A stretch of 64,000 bases of DNA. Origin: an uncultured Collinsella sp. GTDB lineage: Bacteria; Actinomycetota; Coriobacteriia; Coriobacteriales; Coriobacteriaceae. Location of the stretch: contig URPJ01000003.1 of the NCBI GenBank assembly GCA_900549745.1, positions 102,514 through 166,513 of the forward strand, read 5' to 3'. Shown here one piece after another: positions 16,403 to 23,725 of the stretch. Made by a program: the position numbers and the translations under genes. Position 1 is the stretch's first letter. Each line of letters begins with the position of its first letter. The notes under the pieces were generated by a model. That model saw only the letters and a list, made by a program, of their open reading frames with translations, was not told the DNA's origin and ran no database searches.

Positions 16403-17308
16403 TTAGGCACCTACCTTTCGCATCTGGCAAATCTTGCCGTTTACCTTCTTGAGTCCCAGCGCCGTCACGGCAGCCGCCGAGTCGATAATCGACTGGTAGT
16501 TCAGGGCTGCCGTCTTGGCGTCCTTGAGCGCCGCCTGCGCGTCGGCGAGGGCCTTGGCCGAATCCTGCTCGCGCTTCTGCTCGGCGGTCTTGCGCCCCGC
16601 CTCAGCCTCCTTGCGCCCCGTCTCGTTCTGCCCGCGCTCGGTCTCTTTCTTCTTGCGCCCCGCCTCGGCGTCGGCGCGGTCCTTCTCCGCCGTTTCGACA
16701 GAAGCCTTGAGCTGCTTGAACTCGTTGTTGACCTTGTTCACGCCAGCCGCCGCGTCCGTCGCGGGCTTCTTGAGCTCCGCGATCTGCTCGGCGGTGAGGT
16801 CGCTGTACCTCAGCGCGTCGCCCTTCGGCACGCCGACGACCAGCACGTTGCCCTCCATCGCCGCCGTTGCCTCCGAGCCCGAGGCAAGAGTCGTGGCACG
16901 TGCCCCCTTGACCTCGGCGGCGACAGCCTTGTCGCGTGCGGCCTCCGCCGCCTTCTGCGCGGCCTTGGCCTCGTCTCGCGCCGTCTCCGCGTCCTTGATG
17001 GTGCGCTGGTCGCTCGGCTCGTAGATGTACTCGGCGGGCTTGGCTCGCCTCTTTACGTCCCAGAGCGCCTCGATGCGCGTGCGCCCGCCGTATGCCTCGT
17101 CCGTGATGTAGGCCCATGCGTACACGCGCCCAGCCGCCTGGAGCAGCTCGTCGGGAATCTTCGCCTTGCTGTCGGCCACCGCAACCGTGTAGCACGTCCC
17201 CGTGGTCGACTTGGCGAAATGCACCTGCTCGCAGCCGACAACCTCGACCTCGCGCCCGGTGTCCCACTGCCACAGCTCGCCGTCAAGCACCTGCAATGCC
17301 GCCATCAC
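16403..17308 (-). CDS. Phage coiled-coil structural protein (baseplate/fibre-like)
   Basis: 301 residues. The start is GTG at 17308 overlapping the portal stop, or the ATG one codon later. The N-terminal 110 residues are beta-rich (WQWDTGREVEVVGCEQVHF, YIYEPSDQRT) and resemble the N-terminal domain of baseplate upper proteins. Two long coiled coils follow (about 110-140 and 190-270, KDAETARDEAKAAQKAAEAA; many EAGRKKKET repeats), with a GVPKG-x-A-L-R-Y-S-D-L-T motif between them that is common in phage fibre proteins. It is likely the stalk or attachment base for the DGR-diversified protein encoded next. Confidence 0.7.
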   Translation of the reverse strand: MMAALQVLDGELWQWDTGREVEVVGCEQVHFAKSTTGTCYTVAVADSKAKIPDELLQAAGRVYAWAYITDEAYGGRTRIEALWDVKRRAKPAEYIYEPSDQRTIKDAETARDEAKAAQKAAEAARDKAVAAEVKGARATTLASGSEATAAMEGNVLVVGVPKGDALRYSDLTAEQIAELKKPATDAAAGVNKVNNEFKQLKASVETAEKDRADAEAGRKKKETERGQNETGRKEAEAGRKTAEQKREQDSAKALADAQAALKDAKTAALNYQSIIDSAAAVTALGLKKVNGKICQMRKVGA

Positions 17309-18729
17309 TCATCACCTTCCTCGTCCTCGTCGCCCTCCTGGGCACCCTTCGCGTTCGCCGCCAGGGCGGGCGGCAGCGCTGCCATGCGCTCCTCCTGCTC
17401 CCGCTGCTTGCGCTCCAAAATCTTCGCCCTCTCGTCGGGCGTGATGTTCGGCAGCTTTCGCAGGATCGTCTCGTCGTCCAGATACTCGGCCTCCAGGCAC
17501 ACGGTCTCGACCTGCTCCTTGGTGTTGCTGATGCGAGTGTGCGTGAACACGGGCGTGTCCTCGATGCCCTGCAACGCAAGGATGTCCATGATACCCTCGC
17601 GGATGTGGCGCTCAAACTCGGCGGCCTCCTCGTCCATCGGCTGGTATGCCGCGTCGATATGGTCGCTGGTCGCACCCGCCGCGATGGTGTGGACGTCCAG
17701 CGCGCCGAAGTCCTCGTAGATGTCGGCCTTGATCTGCGCCAGCGTCTCCTTGCGGCCCTCGACGGGCACCTCCTGCGTGTACGGCGTCACGGACTGCCCC
17801 TGCTCGGCGTCGACCTCGGCCACGTGCGTCAGCTTGAGCTTCGCCCGCCACAGGTCGAGGTCCCTGTCGTCCATGCCGCCGGCTCCGTTGATGAGCCAGT
17901 AGATCTGCGCGCAGTCGCGCGTGTCGTTCACCAGGCCGCTCTTGATCAGGTCGTAGGCGTCGATGCTCTCGCGCATGCCGACAAGCGTGCTCTGGTGCGC
18001 GTCGCTGCCCCAGACCGCCACGATTGGCAGACGGGAGTAGTTCTCCGCATCGACGGCCAGCTTCATCCCGTCCGCCGGTATCTCCCGATACGTGACCTTG
18101 TAGGCGCGCTTGGCCTCGGCCACCTCGAAGTCGAAGCCGCTGCCGCCCGACACCATCTCCGTGTAGCCGTCCTGCTCGTAGAGGGTCGCGTGCCACGGGT
18201 GATCGGAGTCGAGCCGCCAGAACCTCACGCCGGCGTATAGCGCCCCAGAGTACTCGTCCCACACCGGGCAGAACTCGTCGGCGGTGAACACGTCGATGTG
18301 GTCGAGGTTCCAAAACGGGAATGACACACCGTGGATGAGCGCCTTGAGCCCCATCTCCATGACGTCGTCGTCGAAGCGGTCGCCAAGCCCCTCCTTGGTC
18401 GTGTCCTTGCCGCCCGCCGAGACGTCCACGAAGCTCACGCCCTTACCGAGCGAGTACGTGCAGCGCTGGACGTTTAGGCGCTTGAACAGGTTACTCGCCA
18501 GCCTCAGCTTCGAGGCCGTGAAGTCCTCGGCCTCGGCACCGGAGCACGAGTAGATCTTCTGCACGAAACGGTTGATCGTGACGTTGTGCTGGCGGTAGTA
18601 CTCGTTCGCGGTGACGGCGTTGCGGTACATCTCGCTCGACATGTGTCGCTCGATGGCATCTGCCGCAAACGCCGTCGCCGACGCCGCCGCCTTGAGGTCG
18701 CCATCGGTCACCAAAGGACCCTTAGACAA
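17305..18729 (-). CDS. Phage portal protein (SPP1 gp6-like)
   Basis: 474 residues starting MSKGPLVTDGDLKAAASATA. The family pattern is clear: YYRQHNVTINRFVQKIY early, RLASNLFKRLNVQRCTYSLGKGV, a central beta barrel with LPIVAVWGSDAHQSTLVGMRESIDAYDLIKSGL, and the long C-terminal helices that line the DNA channel. The C-terminus is acidic (EGDEDEEGDE). It follows terL by 5 bases. Twelve copies should form the packaging vertex. Confidence 0.9.
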   Translation of the reverse strand: MSKGPLVTDGDLKAAASATAFAADAIERHMSSEMYRNAVTANEYYRQHNVTINRFVQKIYSCSGAEAEDFTASKLRLASNLFKRLNVQRCTYSLGKGVSFVDVSAGGKDTTKEGLGDRFDDDVMEMGLKALIHGVSFPFWNLDHIDVFTADEFCPVWDEYSGALYAGVRFWRLDSDHPWHATLYEQDGYTEMVSGGSGFDFEVAEAKRAYKVTYREIPADGMKLAVDAENYSRLPIVAVWGSDAHQSTLVGMRESIDAYDLIKSGLVNDTRDCAQIYWLINGAGGMDDRDLDLWRAKLKLTHVAEVDAEQGQSVTPYTQEVPVEGRKETLAQIKADIYEDFGALDVHTIAAGATSDHIDAAYQPMDEEAAEFERHIREGIMDILALQGIEDTPVFTHTRISNTKEQVETVCLEAEYLDDETILRKLPNITPDERAKILERKQREQEERMAALPPALAANAKGAQEGDEDEEGDE

Positions 18730-18734
18730 AGCCG

Positions 18735-19931
18735 CTACCTCCCTTCAAAAAATGGGTTTACCTGCCGTTTCGCAGGCTTGTACATGCGCAGTGTTGCCAC
18801 GCCGTAACGGAGCGCGTCGCAGCTGTGGTCCTCGACCTTGACGGGCTTGTCGCCGTCCGCCTTGGCGTCCCAGCAGTAGCCGCCGAGCTCGCCTATCAGC
18901 CCCGTGCAGGCGTCGGAGATACGCACCGTGCCGTTGCCCAGGCACACATCCGTCTCTCGTATGCCGTCCGCGACGTCGTTGCGCCCATTTTTGGTCTTGA
19001 ACCCGGCCTGCCGCATCGCGGCGATGAAGCTCGTGGCGCTCGGGTCGATGATGAACTTGGGCGGCTTGCCCAGCCCGCGCACGAAGTCGGCCATGTCGGC
19101 CACATAGTCGGCGTCCGTCTTCTGGTGCCCCGTGTCGCGGCCCGAGTAGCGGTACTCGTCCACCACGTGCCACACCTTGCCGTCAAACGCCCACAGCAGC
19201 GCCGCGAAGGCGTTCTGCGTGCCGTAGTCGCAAGACACCGCGTACTTGACAGCGCCGCCCGTATACCGGCTCTCGAGGGCACCCTCCCACTCGGGGTAGA
19301 CCAGGCCCTCGGCCAACGTCCACTTGCCCAAGATGTAGCGGTCGTAGTACACGCCGCTGCCGTAGTCCTTGATGAGGGCCTCGATGACATCCGGTGCCAG
19401 CGCACCGTCCCAGATCGTGTAGTCCTGCCTGTAGATGTCGCTGTCGCCGTCGAGGAACCGCTTGAACCAGTGGTTCGGGCTGTCGGGGTTACAGGTGCCG
19501 TCGAAGCGGCTGTGCTCGCAGCGCAGGCGGCTCTTGAGCATCTGAAACACGTCTTCGCTCCACGTGGCGACCTCGTCGCCGTAGACCCACTCGAACGTGG
19601 CGCCCTGAATCTTGGATACGCTTGTCTTCTTGTCCGCCCCGAGGCAGTAGACCTTGCGCCCGAAAATCTGGGCCGTGTTGTCCCGCCCGATCTGGCTGAC
19701 GACGTCTTCGCTGTAGAGTGAGCGCATCGGCTCGAGGATGTTGCGCTCGAGCGTCGAGCGGGTGTTCCCGATCATCACCGCCAGCCCCTCGCCCCGCATG
19801 GCGAGAAGCCTCTGCGGTATGGTCACGGCTATGTCGACGTAGCTCTTGCCCGAGCCCGTCGCCCCGCACTTCACGTTGTAGCGGTGCGTGCAGTTGGCGA
19901 GGTACTCGCGCTGCATCCTCGTGAGCGGCAT
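18735..19931 (-). CDS. terL: Terminase large subunit
   Basis: 398 residues: the ATPase/nuclease that packages DNA. Walker A CGATGSGKS (about 22-30), Walker B WVYGDEVATW with the catalytic Glu (about 115-121), an arginine-rich IGNTRSTLERNI segment, and an RNase H-like nuclease with acidic residues in VSCDYGTQN, IIDPSATSF and DHSCDALRYG. Length is on the short side but complete for this group (PBSX/SPP1-like). It lies 3 bases after the terS stop. Confidence 0.93.
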   Translation of the reverse strand: MPLTRMQREYLANCTHRYNVKCGATGSGKSYVDIAVTIPQRLLAMRGEGLAVMIGNTRSTLERNILEPMRSLYSEDVVSQIGRDNTAQIFGRKVYCLGADKKTSVSKIQGATFEWVYGDEVATWSEDVFQMLKSRLRCEHSRFDGTCNPDSPNHWFKRFLDGDSDIYRQDYTIWDGALAPDVIEALIKDYGSGVYYDRYILGKWTLAEGLVYPEWEGALESRYTGGAVKYAVSCDYGTQNAFAALLWAFDGKVWHVVDEYRYSGRDTGHQKTDADYVADMADFVRGLGKPPKFIIDPSATSFIAAMRQAGFKTKNGRNDVADGIRETDVCLGNGTVRISDACTGLIGELGGYCWDAKADGDKPVKVEDHSCDALRYGVATLRMYKPAKRQVNPFFEGR

Positions 19932-19934
19932 CGG

Positions 19935-20330
19935 CTACTCGTCCCCGCCGATTGAAGACGGCACGGACAGCACCAGCTCCTTGGCGGCCTTGAGCACCGC
20001 CGTGTCGGTGGTATCCATGATGCGCTGCGCCTTGGCGTACTCCTGCGGGTACTTGCGCTCGAGCAGCCACGCCGCCGCCTGCCAGCTGTCGCCGCTCGCG
20101 TCCATGATGCGGCCCACGAGCGTCGCCTTGCGCTCGACTTCGGCCTTTTTCATGGCTTGACACAGTTGACGTTGATTGTCGGTTCTGGGGTGGTTGATCC
20201 AGCGACTGTATGTCTCGGGGGCCACCCCGAGATATGCGGCGATGTCCTTGTCGGTCATGCCGACGCGGCACAGGCGGAGGGCATCCTCGATGCCCTCCTT
20301 GGTCAGTTTTTCACGCCCTTTTCCCGCCAC
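19935..20330 (-). CDS. terS: Terminase small subunit
   Basis: I favour a GTG at 20330 (131 residues, (M)AGKGREKLTKEGIEDALR); the frame is open to a GTG at 20420, but that start lies in an inverted repeat without a ribosome site. A helix-turn-helix is seen at about residues 18-42 (VGMTDKDIAAYLGVAPETYSRWI), followed by an oligomerisation part (KKAEVERKATLVGRIMDA, SWQAAAWLLERKYPQEY). It recognises the packaging site and recruits TerL. It is the first gene of the late operon. Confidence 0.85.
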   Translation of the reverse strand: MAGKGREKLTKEGIEDALRLCRVGMTDKDIAAYLGVAPETYSRWINHPRTDNQRQLCQAMKKAEVERKATLVGRIMDASGDSWQAAAWLLERKYPQEYAKAQRIMDTTDTAVLKAAKELVLSVPSSIGGDE

Positions 20331-20381
20331 AAAATCACGTTTCCGCTGGTAGATAGCCCTATGGAAACGCGAACGTTCCCA

Positions 20382-20433
20382 CCTTTTTACGCACGTGGAC
20401 AAGCGCGTGCGTTTGCCCACGAGCGTAAAAAGG
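20382..20433 (-). promoter_or_regulatory. Inverted repeats upstream of terS (candidate late-operon control site)
   Basis: CCTTTTTACGC (20382-20392) and GCGTAAAAAGG (20423-20433) are perfect 11-base inverted arms 30 bases apart. A second pair, ACGCACG (20389-20395) and CGTGCGT (20406-20412), nests inside and competes with the first. They lie between the terminator at 20450-20475 and the terS start. I could not find a convincing sigma-70 promoter, so an activator site or a structured leader are both possible. Confidence 0.5.
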
Positions 20434-20449
20434 GGATAACGTTTAAAGA

Positions 20450-20475
20450 AAAGGCCCCGGTTTCCCGGGGCCTTT
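20450..20475. terminator. Bidirectional hairpin terminator between early and late genes
   Basis: AAAGGCCCCGG-TTTC-CCGGGGCCTTT, an 11-pair perfect hairpin, lies 3 bases after the stop of the 20479-20895 gene and separates the early transcript from the packaging genes. Confidence 0.8.
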
Positions 20476-20478
20476 CGG

Positions 20479-20895
20479 CTATTCGACCTTCTTCCTGTGC
20501 GCGGCCTGACGTATGCGGTTGCTCTCCGCCTCTTCCTCGAGCCGCCTCTTCCTCTCCGCCAGATAGCACCCCTTGCACAGCCTCCACTTCTTCGCCTGCG
20601 CCGACGTGTCGAACACGGGCCGCGCGTCGCACACGATGCACAGACCGTCCGTTCCGGTCGAGAAGCGCCCGTACCGCTGCCGCGCGTGCCTCACGGCGCT
20701 CGGCGTCACCCTCAGCTCCGCCGCGATCTCCGCCGCCGTCCGCTCCGGGTGCGCCTGCATCCGACTTATCATCTCGTCCGTCCACAGGACGTAAGAGGAG
20801 CGCCCCTTCCGGAGCGCCCACTCGTCCCTCAACGGATGTGTTGACTTTGTAGATGGGCCTTTTGGCCCATCTCCTACAGGTGGCCTACACGCCAT
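20479..20895 (-). CDS. Phage HTH protein with zinc-ribbon-like motif
   Basis: Start MACRPPVGDG at 20895, seven bases after AGGGG, giving 138 residues. A helix-turn-helix is seen at RTAAEIAAELRVTPSAVRHA, and a four-cysteine motif follows (LCIVCDARPVF ... RLCKGCYLAERKRR). It is the last gene before the terminator at 20450 and immediately upstream of the packaging genes, a place often used by late-gene regulators or HNH-type packaging helpers; no HNH motif is present. A perfect palindrome (AGATGGGCC-TTTT-GGCCCATCT, 20851-20872) lies in its first codons. Regulator role is inferred. Confidence 0.6.
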   Translation of the reverse strand: MACRPPVGDGPKGPSTKSTHPLRDEWALRKGRSSYVLWTDEMISRMQAHPERTAAEIAAELRVTPSAVRHARQRYGRFSTGTDGLCIVCDARPVFDTSAQAKKWRLCKGCYLAERKRRLEEEAESNRIRQAAHRKKVE

Positions 20896-20954
20896 TCGCA
20901 TACCCCTAAAGCTCGCCCGCCACGGCAGAATCTTATCAAGCGCCGGAGACCAAC

Positions 20955-21194
20955 TCACCGAGGACGCTCGATATTCTCGCTCGGGCGGTCGATGAGGTCG
21001 GCAAGTCTTTGCCACGCATCGGTCCCGCAGCTGTCCAACCCGCAAAGCGCATCGTAGTGACCGAAAAGCATCGTGCTCACCTTCATGCACTGGTTGCAGT
21101 CGAGCTCCGTTTTCCGGTGCTCGTCAAAGTATAGGCACTTGCCTGAGCGCAGGAACTCGACGGCCTCGCGGCGCTCTTCATCGCTAATCTTCAT
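20955..21194 (-). CDS. Phage protein of unknown function
   Basis: 79 residues starting MKISDEERREAVEFLRSGKC; the frame is open further upstream but overlaps the next gene. Conserved-looking features are four Cys (CLYF, CNQCMK, CGLDSCG) and the ending WQRLADLIDRP that recurs in coriobacterial phage proteins. It overlaps the DUF4406 gene by 11 bases. No function recognised. Confidence 0.55.
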   Translation of the reverse strand: MKISDEERREAVEFLRSGKCLYFDEHRKTELDCNQCMKVSTMLFGHYDALCGLDSCGTDAWQRLADLIDRPSENIERPR

Positions 21195-21513
21195 ATAGCA
21201 CCTCAAGCCCGTACGCGACGGCGGCACCATGCTCGATGCGGCATCCTCGTGCGTTCTCCCAGCCCTTGCAGAAGTAGGCGGCATGGCACAGGCTCATGTT
21301 CTCAAGAGATTTCGCGAGATAGCAGAGCGGGACCTGCACCACGCCGCGCTCCTCCATGGCCTCGTCGCTGTACCACTCGTCGGTGAACAGGGTGTTCACG
21401 AACTCGTAGCCCATCTCGTGCAGCTTGGCGTGCGCCCTATCCCTCGCCTCCGCGATCTCCTCGTCGGTCTTGCCAGCCATAGGCTGTGAAATCATCGCTC
21501 GCTTATTCAACAT
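21184..21513 (-). CDS. DUF4406 protein (nucleoside deoxyribosyltransferase-like fold)
   Basis: 109 residues. MISQPMAGKTDEEI at the N-terminus and GCRIEHGAAVAYGLEVLYE at the C-terminus are the family signatures. DUF4406 is related in fold to nucleoside 2-deoxyribosyltransferases and is frequent in phage early regions; a role in nucleotide metabolism is likely but unproven. It overlaps the Lar-like gene by 11 bases. Confidence 0.8.
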   Translation of the reverse strand: MLNKRAMISQPMAGKTDEEIAEARDRAHAKLHEMGYEFVNTLFTDEWYSDEAMEERGVVQVPLCYLAKSLENMSLCHAAYFCKGWENARGCRIEHGAAVAYGLEVLYED

Positions 21514-21688
21514 GGCTCACCCTTTCATTCCATAGGTCTGCGGCGAACTCCTCGGCGTACTCTAGGTCCGTCCGTGCGCCGCATCCCAAGCAGCTCACGT
21601 AGAAGGTGCGCAGACCTTGATACTTGCCCCGCTGCATCTCAGCATCGCCACCACAGAACGGACAGGGCTTCAGCTCGATTTCGTCCAT
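21503..21688 (-). CDS. Lar family restriction-alleviation-like zinc protein
   Basis: 61 residues. The N-terminal LKPCPFCGGDAEM and the second pair VSCLGCGART form the zinc knuckle of the Lar family, and the C-terminus LWNERV is typical. The name Lar comes from the Rac prophage restriction alleviation protein; most phage members are uncharacterised. Start and stop overlap the neighbours by one or a few bases, showing operon coupling. Confidence 0.8.
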   Translation of the reverse strand: MDEIELKPCPFCGGDAEMQRGKYQGLRTFYVSCLGCGARTDLEYAEEFAADLWNERVSHVE

Positions 21689-21906
21689 CAGTCCTCCTTG
21701 GATATGGCCAGCGCCACGTACTTCTGGGCGAGGCCCTCGAAGTCGTCGAGGATGTAGTCGATTCGGTAGGTCGCCCCGTTGAGCGGATGCCTTGCCGCCG
21801 CCCCGACGGCGTAGCCTTCGTTCGTGACGACGTCGAATACGATCTTGTCGCCGACCTTGAAGTTGCGGTCATTCTTGCGGACCTCAAACGTCTTGGTGCC
21901 GTTCAT
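21688..21906 (-). CDS. DUF3850 protein (ASCH-like), start codon uncertain
   Basis: From the first ATG the protein has 72 residues (MNGTKTFEVRKNDRNFKVGD). DUF3850 proteins normally begin about 15 residues earlier with HxLKI...F..A..GxKTFE, and the same frame indeed encodes HRLKVLIKYADAI just upstream. That stretch has no ATG, GTG or TTG before the stop codon; an ATA overlapping the previous stop (AAATAA) after GGGGTGAGG is the best candidate, which would put the true start at about 21948. ASCH-like domains bind RNA or modified nucleosides. Confidence 0.75.
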   Translation of the reverse strand: MNGTKTFEVRKNDRNFKVGDKIVFDVVTNEGYAVGAAARHPLNGATYRIDYILDDFEGLAQKYVALAISKED

Positions 21907-21950
21907 GATTGCGTCGGCGTATTTGATAAGGACCTTGAGTCGGTGTGTCG

Positions 21951-22358
21951 TTATTTGACCTCACCCCTCAGCTTGCGGATGCGGTAGGCAATGTCGCGCA
22001 TGGCAATTCGAGCGCAGCCGTCCTCGCCACCGGGGCACGATGTACAGCCATCTTCGTCTTTGTCTCTGTGGAAGTAGGCGCAAGCCTCGTAATACCGCGC
22101 GTCACCTGCCTCGCCCAAGTCTTCAAGCAGCTTCTCCCAGCTGTCGGACGGGGTGAGGTACATGAGCTCGGGGTCGAGCCTTGTAAACTTATCGGTGAGC
22201 GCTCGCCACTGACCTGCCATGCTGTTGTTCAGGTCGAAGTCGGTGACGTATATCCAGCCAGTGATGTTGTAGGCATTGTTGTTGCCGCCGAACAGCACCA
22301 CGGTATCAAGCGGAATCTCTCGACCTTCGGCATCTTTCGGCAATTCGACGCTCATCAC
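21951..22358 (-). CDS. Phage protein of unknown function
   Basis: 135 residues starting MMSVELPKDAEGREIPLDT. The N-terminal 70 residues (PLDTVVLFGGNN, WIYVTDFD) recall small phage SH3-like domains; the C-terminal part has four Cys (CTSCPGGEDGCARIAM) and ends in a basic helix. Part of the early operon; ATGA-type overlap with its upstream gene. Confidence 0.6.
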   Translation of the reverse strand: MMSVELPKDAEGREIPLDTVVLFGGNNNAYNITGWIYVTDFDLNNSMAGQWRALTDKFTRLDPELMYLTPSDSWEKLLEDLGEAGDARYYEACAYFHRDKDEDGCTSCPGGEDGCARIAMRDIAYRIRKLRGEVK

Positions 22359-22657
22359 TCAACCTCCTCGTAGTCGCGGCACTCGCCACACTCGTCCTCG
22401 CAGTACAGCAGGTTCTCCATGAGCCACGCCACGGCCCACTTCGCCAGGCGCCAGAACCCTTCCTTGCGGTCAGGCGCCTCCGCGTCGTAGGCGCGCTCGA
22501 ACTCGAGGTGGCAGTAGCCGTAGTCGACGTGGATGTCGCTGCCGCAGAAATGCCTGCAGTTCCCGCACATCCTGGGCTCGCAGGCCCCGCCGTAGCAGCG
22601 TTCTATCGTGGCGTCGGTCACCCCCATCGGGTAGCCGCCGACCCTCGAGTCACTCAT
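22355..22657 (-). CDS. Cys-rich phage protein of unknown function
   Basis: 100 residues starting MSDSRVGGYPMGVTDATIER. Nine Cys include CEPRMCGNCRHFC and the C-terminal YCEDECGECRDYEEVE, suggesting two metal sites. Overlaps both neighbours by a few bases. No recognised family. Confidence 0.6.
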   Translation of the reverse strand: MSDSRVGGYPMGVTDATIERCYGGACEPRMCGNCRHFCGSDIHVDYGYCHLEFERAYDAEAPDRKEGFWRLAKWAVAWLMENLLYCEDECGECRDYEEVE

Positions 22658-22958
22658 CGCAGTCCGCCCCCCCTACGCTCTCGTCGAGCAGGTCGATGGC
22701 ATCCCCGACGGTCGCCTCGATGCTCGTCAGCTGGCGGCGCAGGTTCTGCACGAGGTTCGCGCCGGTGACCTCCGCCCTTCCCGCCTCGTAGGCGCGCTCG
22801 ATCATGTCGGTCACCGCGACCTGCATCGCCGTGTCGTTGTAGCTGCGCCTGACGCGGTACTTCCCAAGATAGGCGTGCGCCCTGTCCTGCGGCCTGCACT
22901 CGCGGTCGAAATGGAACACCTCGACCGCGTCGGCCTTGATCTGCTCCAAAGTCTCCAT
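22650..22958 (-). CDS. Phage protein of unknown function
   Basis: 102 residues starting METLEQIKADAVEVFHFDRE; the longer open frame upstream is a shadow of the next gene. It is charged and helical, with ENL-type coiled segments (LVQNLRRQLTSIEATVGDAI). Start overlaps the stop of the MazG-like gene (ATGA pattern). Confidence 0.55.
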   Translation of the reverse strand: METLEQIKADAVEVFHFDRECRPQDRAHAYLGKYRVRRSYNDTAMQVAVTDMIERAYEAGRAEVTGANLVQNLRRQLTSIEATVGDAIDLLDESVGGADCDE

Positions 22959-23260
22959 CAAAGACGTCCTCTCTCCCAATTCCTCGCATTGCAGCGCCCG
23001 ATGGCCGCGTCCACGTCCTCCTGCGTGAACCCCTCGGCATCGAGCAGGTTGACGACCGCCTGGACCACGTCCATGCACTCGTCGATAAGGCTCTGGCGGT
23101 ACTCCCTGCGCGCCGTCATGATCGGGCTGAGGCGCATGTCGTCGCAATCCTGCCAAGCGCCGTATACCTCGGCTGCCTCCTCGAGCGGCTTGAGCGCCTG
23201 CGCCTTGGGCGCATCCGGCCTGTCGAACGCGCCGAACGCGAGCCTGTAGCCGTCCCGCAT
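22958..23260 (-). CDS. MazG-like nucleotide pyrophosphohydrolase
   Basis: 100 residues starting MRDGYRLAFGAFDRPDAPKA. The pattern LKPLEEAAEVYGAW followed 30 residues later by LIDECMDVVQAVVNLL matches the MazG metal site (E-E-x-x-E ... D-E-x-x-D). Phage MazG-like enzymes hydrolyse dNTPs or alarmones; here a role in the nucleotide pool during replication is likely. ATGA overlaps on both sides. Confidence 0.7.
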   Translation of the reverse strand: MRDGYRLAFGAFDRPDAPKAQALKPLEEAAEVYGAWQDCDDMRLSPIMTARREYRQSLIDECMDVVQAVVNLLDAEGFTQEDVDAAIGRCNARNWERGRL

Positions 23261-23493
23261 CAGACGCACCTCCCTTCCGCCAGCGCCGTGCGCATGGCGT
23301 TGATCTCGCGGACCGTCTCGCTCCTCGCGCCGAGGTACACGTCGACCGGCCGCTTGCTCTCGTTCCTGTGGGCAACGTTCTCGCACCACCCGCAGCAGTA
23401 CCTCTGGTTCCTGCCAACCGCACGGAACCGCCTGCCGCACTGCCTGCACTCGAGTACATAGCCCCCGCGCCTGTCCCGCGACTCAGCCCTCAT
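23260..23493 (-). CDS. Small zinc-finger phage protein
   Basis: 77 residues. A treble-clef-like Cys pattern is visible (LECRQCGRRFRAVGRNQRYC then CGWC). The N-terminus is basic. Probably nucleic-acid binding; function unknown. It overlaps its upstream neighbour by 11 bases. Confidence 0.6.
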   Translation of the reverse strand: MRAESRDRRGGYVLECRQCGRRFRAVGRNQRYCCGWCENVAHRNESKRPVDVYLGARSETVREINAMRTALAEGRCV

Positions 23494-23725
23494 GTCGCGC
23501 CTCCCAGTAGTTGCACCTCGCGAGCCCCTGTGTGGCGTGCACGAAGTCGGGGCAGCGCATGCACGTGTACCGCTTGCGGCCCTCGCCAGACGCCGTCATG
23601 ACCGCCTCGCTCACGGCGCAGAACCCGCACGTCTCGCAGCGGGCGCTGCGCGGCCCGTCGTCGTAGATGCTCGCGGACCCCTTCGGTCTGCCCATGTTCT
23701 CGCTCCTCTCGGCGTCCAAGCTCAT
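23483..23725 (-). CDS. Small Cys-rich phage protein
   Basis: 80 residues starting MSLDAERSENMGRPKGSASI. Two Cys pairs (CETCGFC and CMRCPDFVHATQG) suggest a zinc ribbon. The start overlaps the stop of the replisome-organiser-like gene (ATGA). Unknown function. Confidence 0.55.
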   Translation of the reverse strand: MSLDAERSENMGRPKGSASIYDDGPRSARCETCGFCAVSEAVMTASGEGRKRYTCMRCPDFVHATQGLARCNYWEARHEG

